A stretch of 5,112 bases of DNA from Desulfobacteraceae bacterium (GTDB lineage Bacteria; Desulfobacterota; Desulfobacteria; Desulfobacterales; BuS5): assembly GCA_030592105.1 (NCBI GenBank), contig JAUVKE010000205.1:1-5112 (forward strand), read 5' to 3'. Of this stretch, positions 5,017-5,112 are shown piece after piece. The notes beneath the pieces are model-generated. The model did not search any database. It had not been told where the DNA came from and saw nothing but the letters and a program-made list of their open reading frames with translations. The position numbers and the translations under genes are program-made. The first letter of the stretch is position 1. Every line of letters starts with the position of its first letter.

Positions 5017-5112
5017 ATGAAACAAAAATCCCACGATCATAATTTCAAAAACGTTTTTATAGATTTTCCAAAAGAAACGCTGGAGTGGATATTGCCCCAG
5101 GCAGTACAAAAT
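5017..5112 (+). CDS. Rpn-family recombination-promoting nuclease / putative transposase, N-terminal fragment
   Basis: The first 32 codons are visible before the window ends. HDHNFKNVFIDFPKETLEW (6-24) resembles the N-terminus of Rpn/YhgA-like proteins of the PD-(D/E)XK nuclease superfamily, which begin with an HD..FK block and whose characterised members cut DNA and promote RecA-independent recombination. The catalytic residues lie beyond the edge, so activity cannot be judged. The ATG at 5017 is the only ATG after an in-frame stop at 4957-4959, but no Shine-Dalgarno is present at normal distance; the leader just before it is an A-run. Such genes are patchily distributed and often multicopy, which fits the repeat-rich surroundings. 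Confidence 0.6.
   Translation, partial: MKQKSHDHNFKNVFIDFPKETLEWILPQAVQN

Noticed and set aside
1..5112. CRISPR array, tRNA or rRNA genes, riboswitch
   Set aside because: No regularly spaced repeats, no cloverleaf or TPsiC-like pattern, and no known RNA element recognised on either strand.

Overview
The window is AT-rich and bacterial. It carries five complete protein-coding genes, one gene start running off the right edge, and a possible gene end at the left edge. The combination of a ferredoxin-type DUF362 protein, a crotonase-fold acyl-CoA enzyme, a short AsmA-like protein, a basic lipoprotein and several dispersed palindromes suggests an anaerobic Desulfobacterota (deltaproteobacterial) chromosome. 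That placement is an inference from gene content and style; there is no rRNA or other phylogenetic marker here.

Layout, left to right. Bases 2-118 may be the last 38 codons of an unrecognised gene. Bases 97-350 form a long imperfect inverted repeat resembling a MITE, whose left arm supplies the stop codon of that frame and whose right end lies 33 bases before panB. The plus-strand block follows: panB (384-1217), a DUF362 protein with two [4Fe-4S] motifs (1332-2438) and, 23 bases later, a crotonase-family enzyme (2462-3241) whose active site looks like PaaG-type isomerases rather than classical hydratases. The block ends at a perfect 11-bp-arm palindrome of a dispersed, REP-like type (3254-3278). 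A minus-strand pair then converges on it: an AsmA-like single-pass membrane protein (4584 to 3784) and, 33 bases downstream, a small lipoprotein (3750 to 3289). Both have strong Shine-Dalgarno sites. A 432-base divergent intergenic region (4585-5016) follows, with a degenerate palindrome and an operator-like dyad. The start of an Rpn-family (PD-(D/E)XK nuclease/transposase-like) gene closes the window.

How the genes work together: PanB makes ketopantoate for coenzyme A synthesis. The DUF362 protein and the crotonase probably share a transcript and may link electron transfer to acyl-CoA chemistry, but no direct partner is visible. The minus-strand pair looks like an envelope module. No complete new defence, CRISPR or biosynthetic system is visible. 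The most interesting signals are the MITE-like element between a gene end and panB, the isomerase-like crotonase active site, the near-identical repeat encoding the two iron-sulphur motifs, and the terminator-like hairpin inside the 3' end of the opposing gene.
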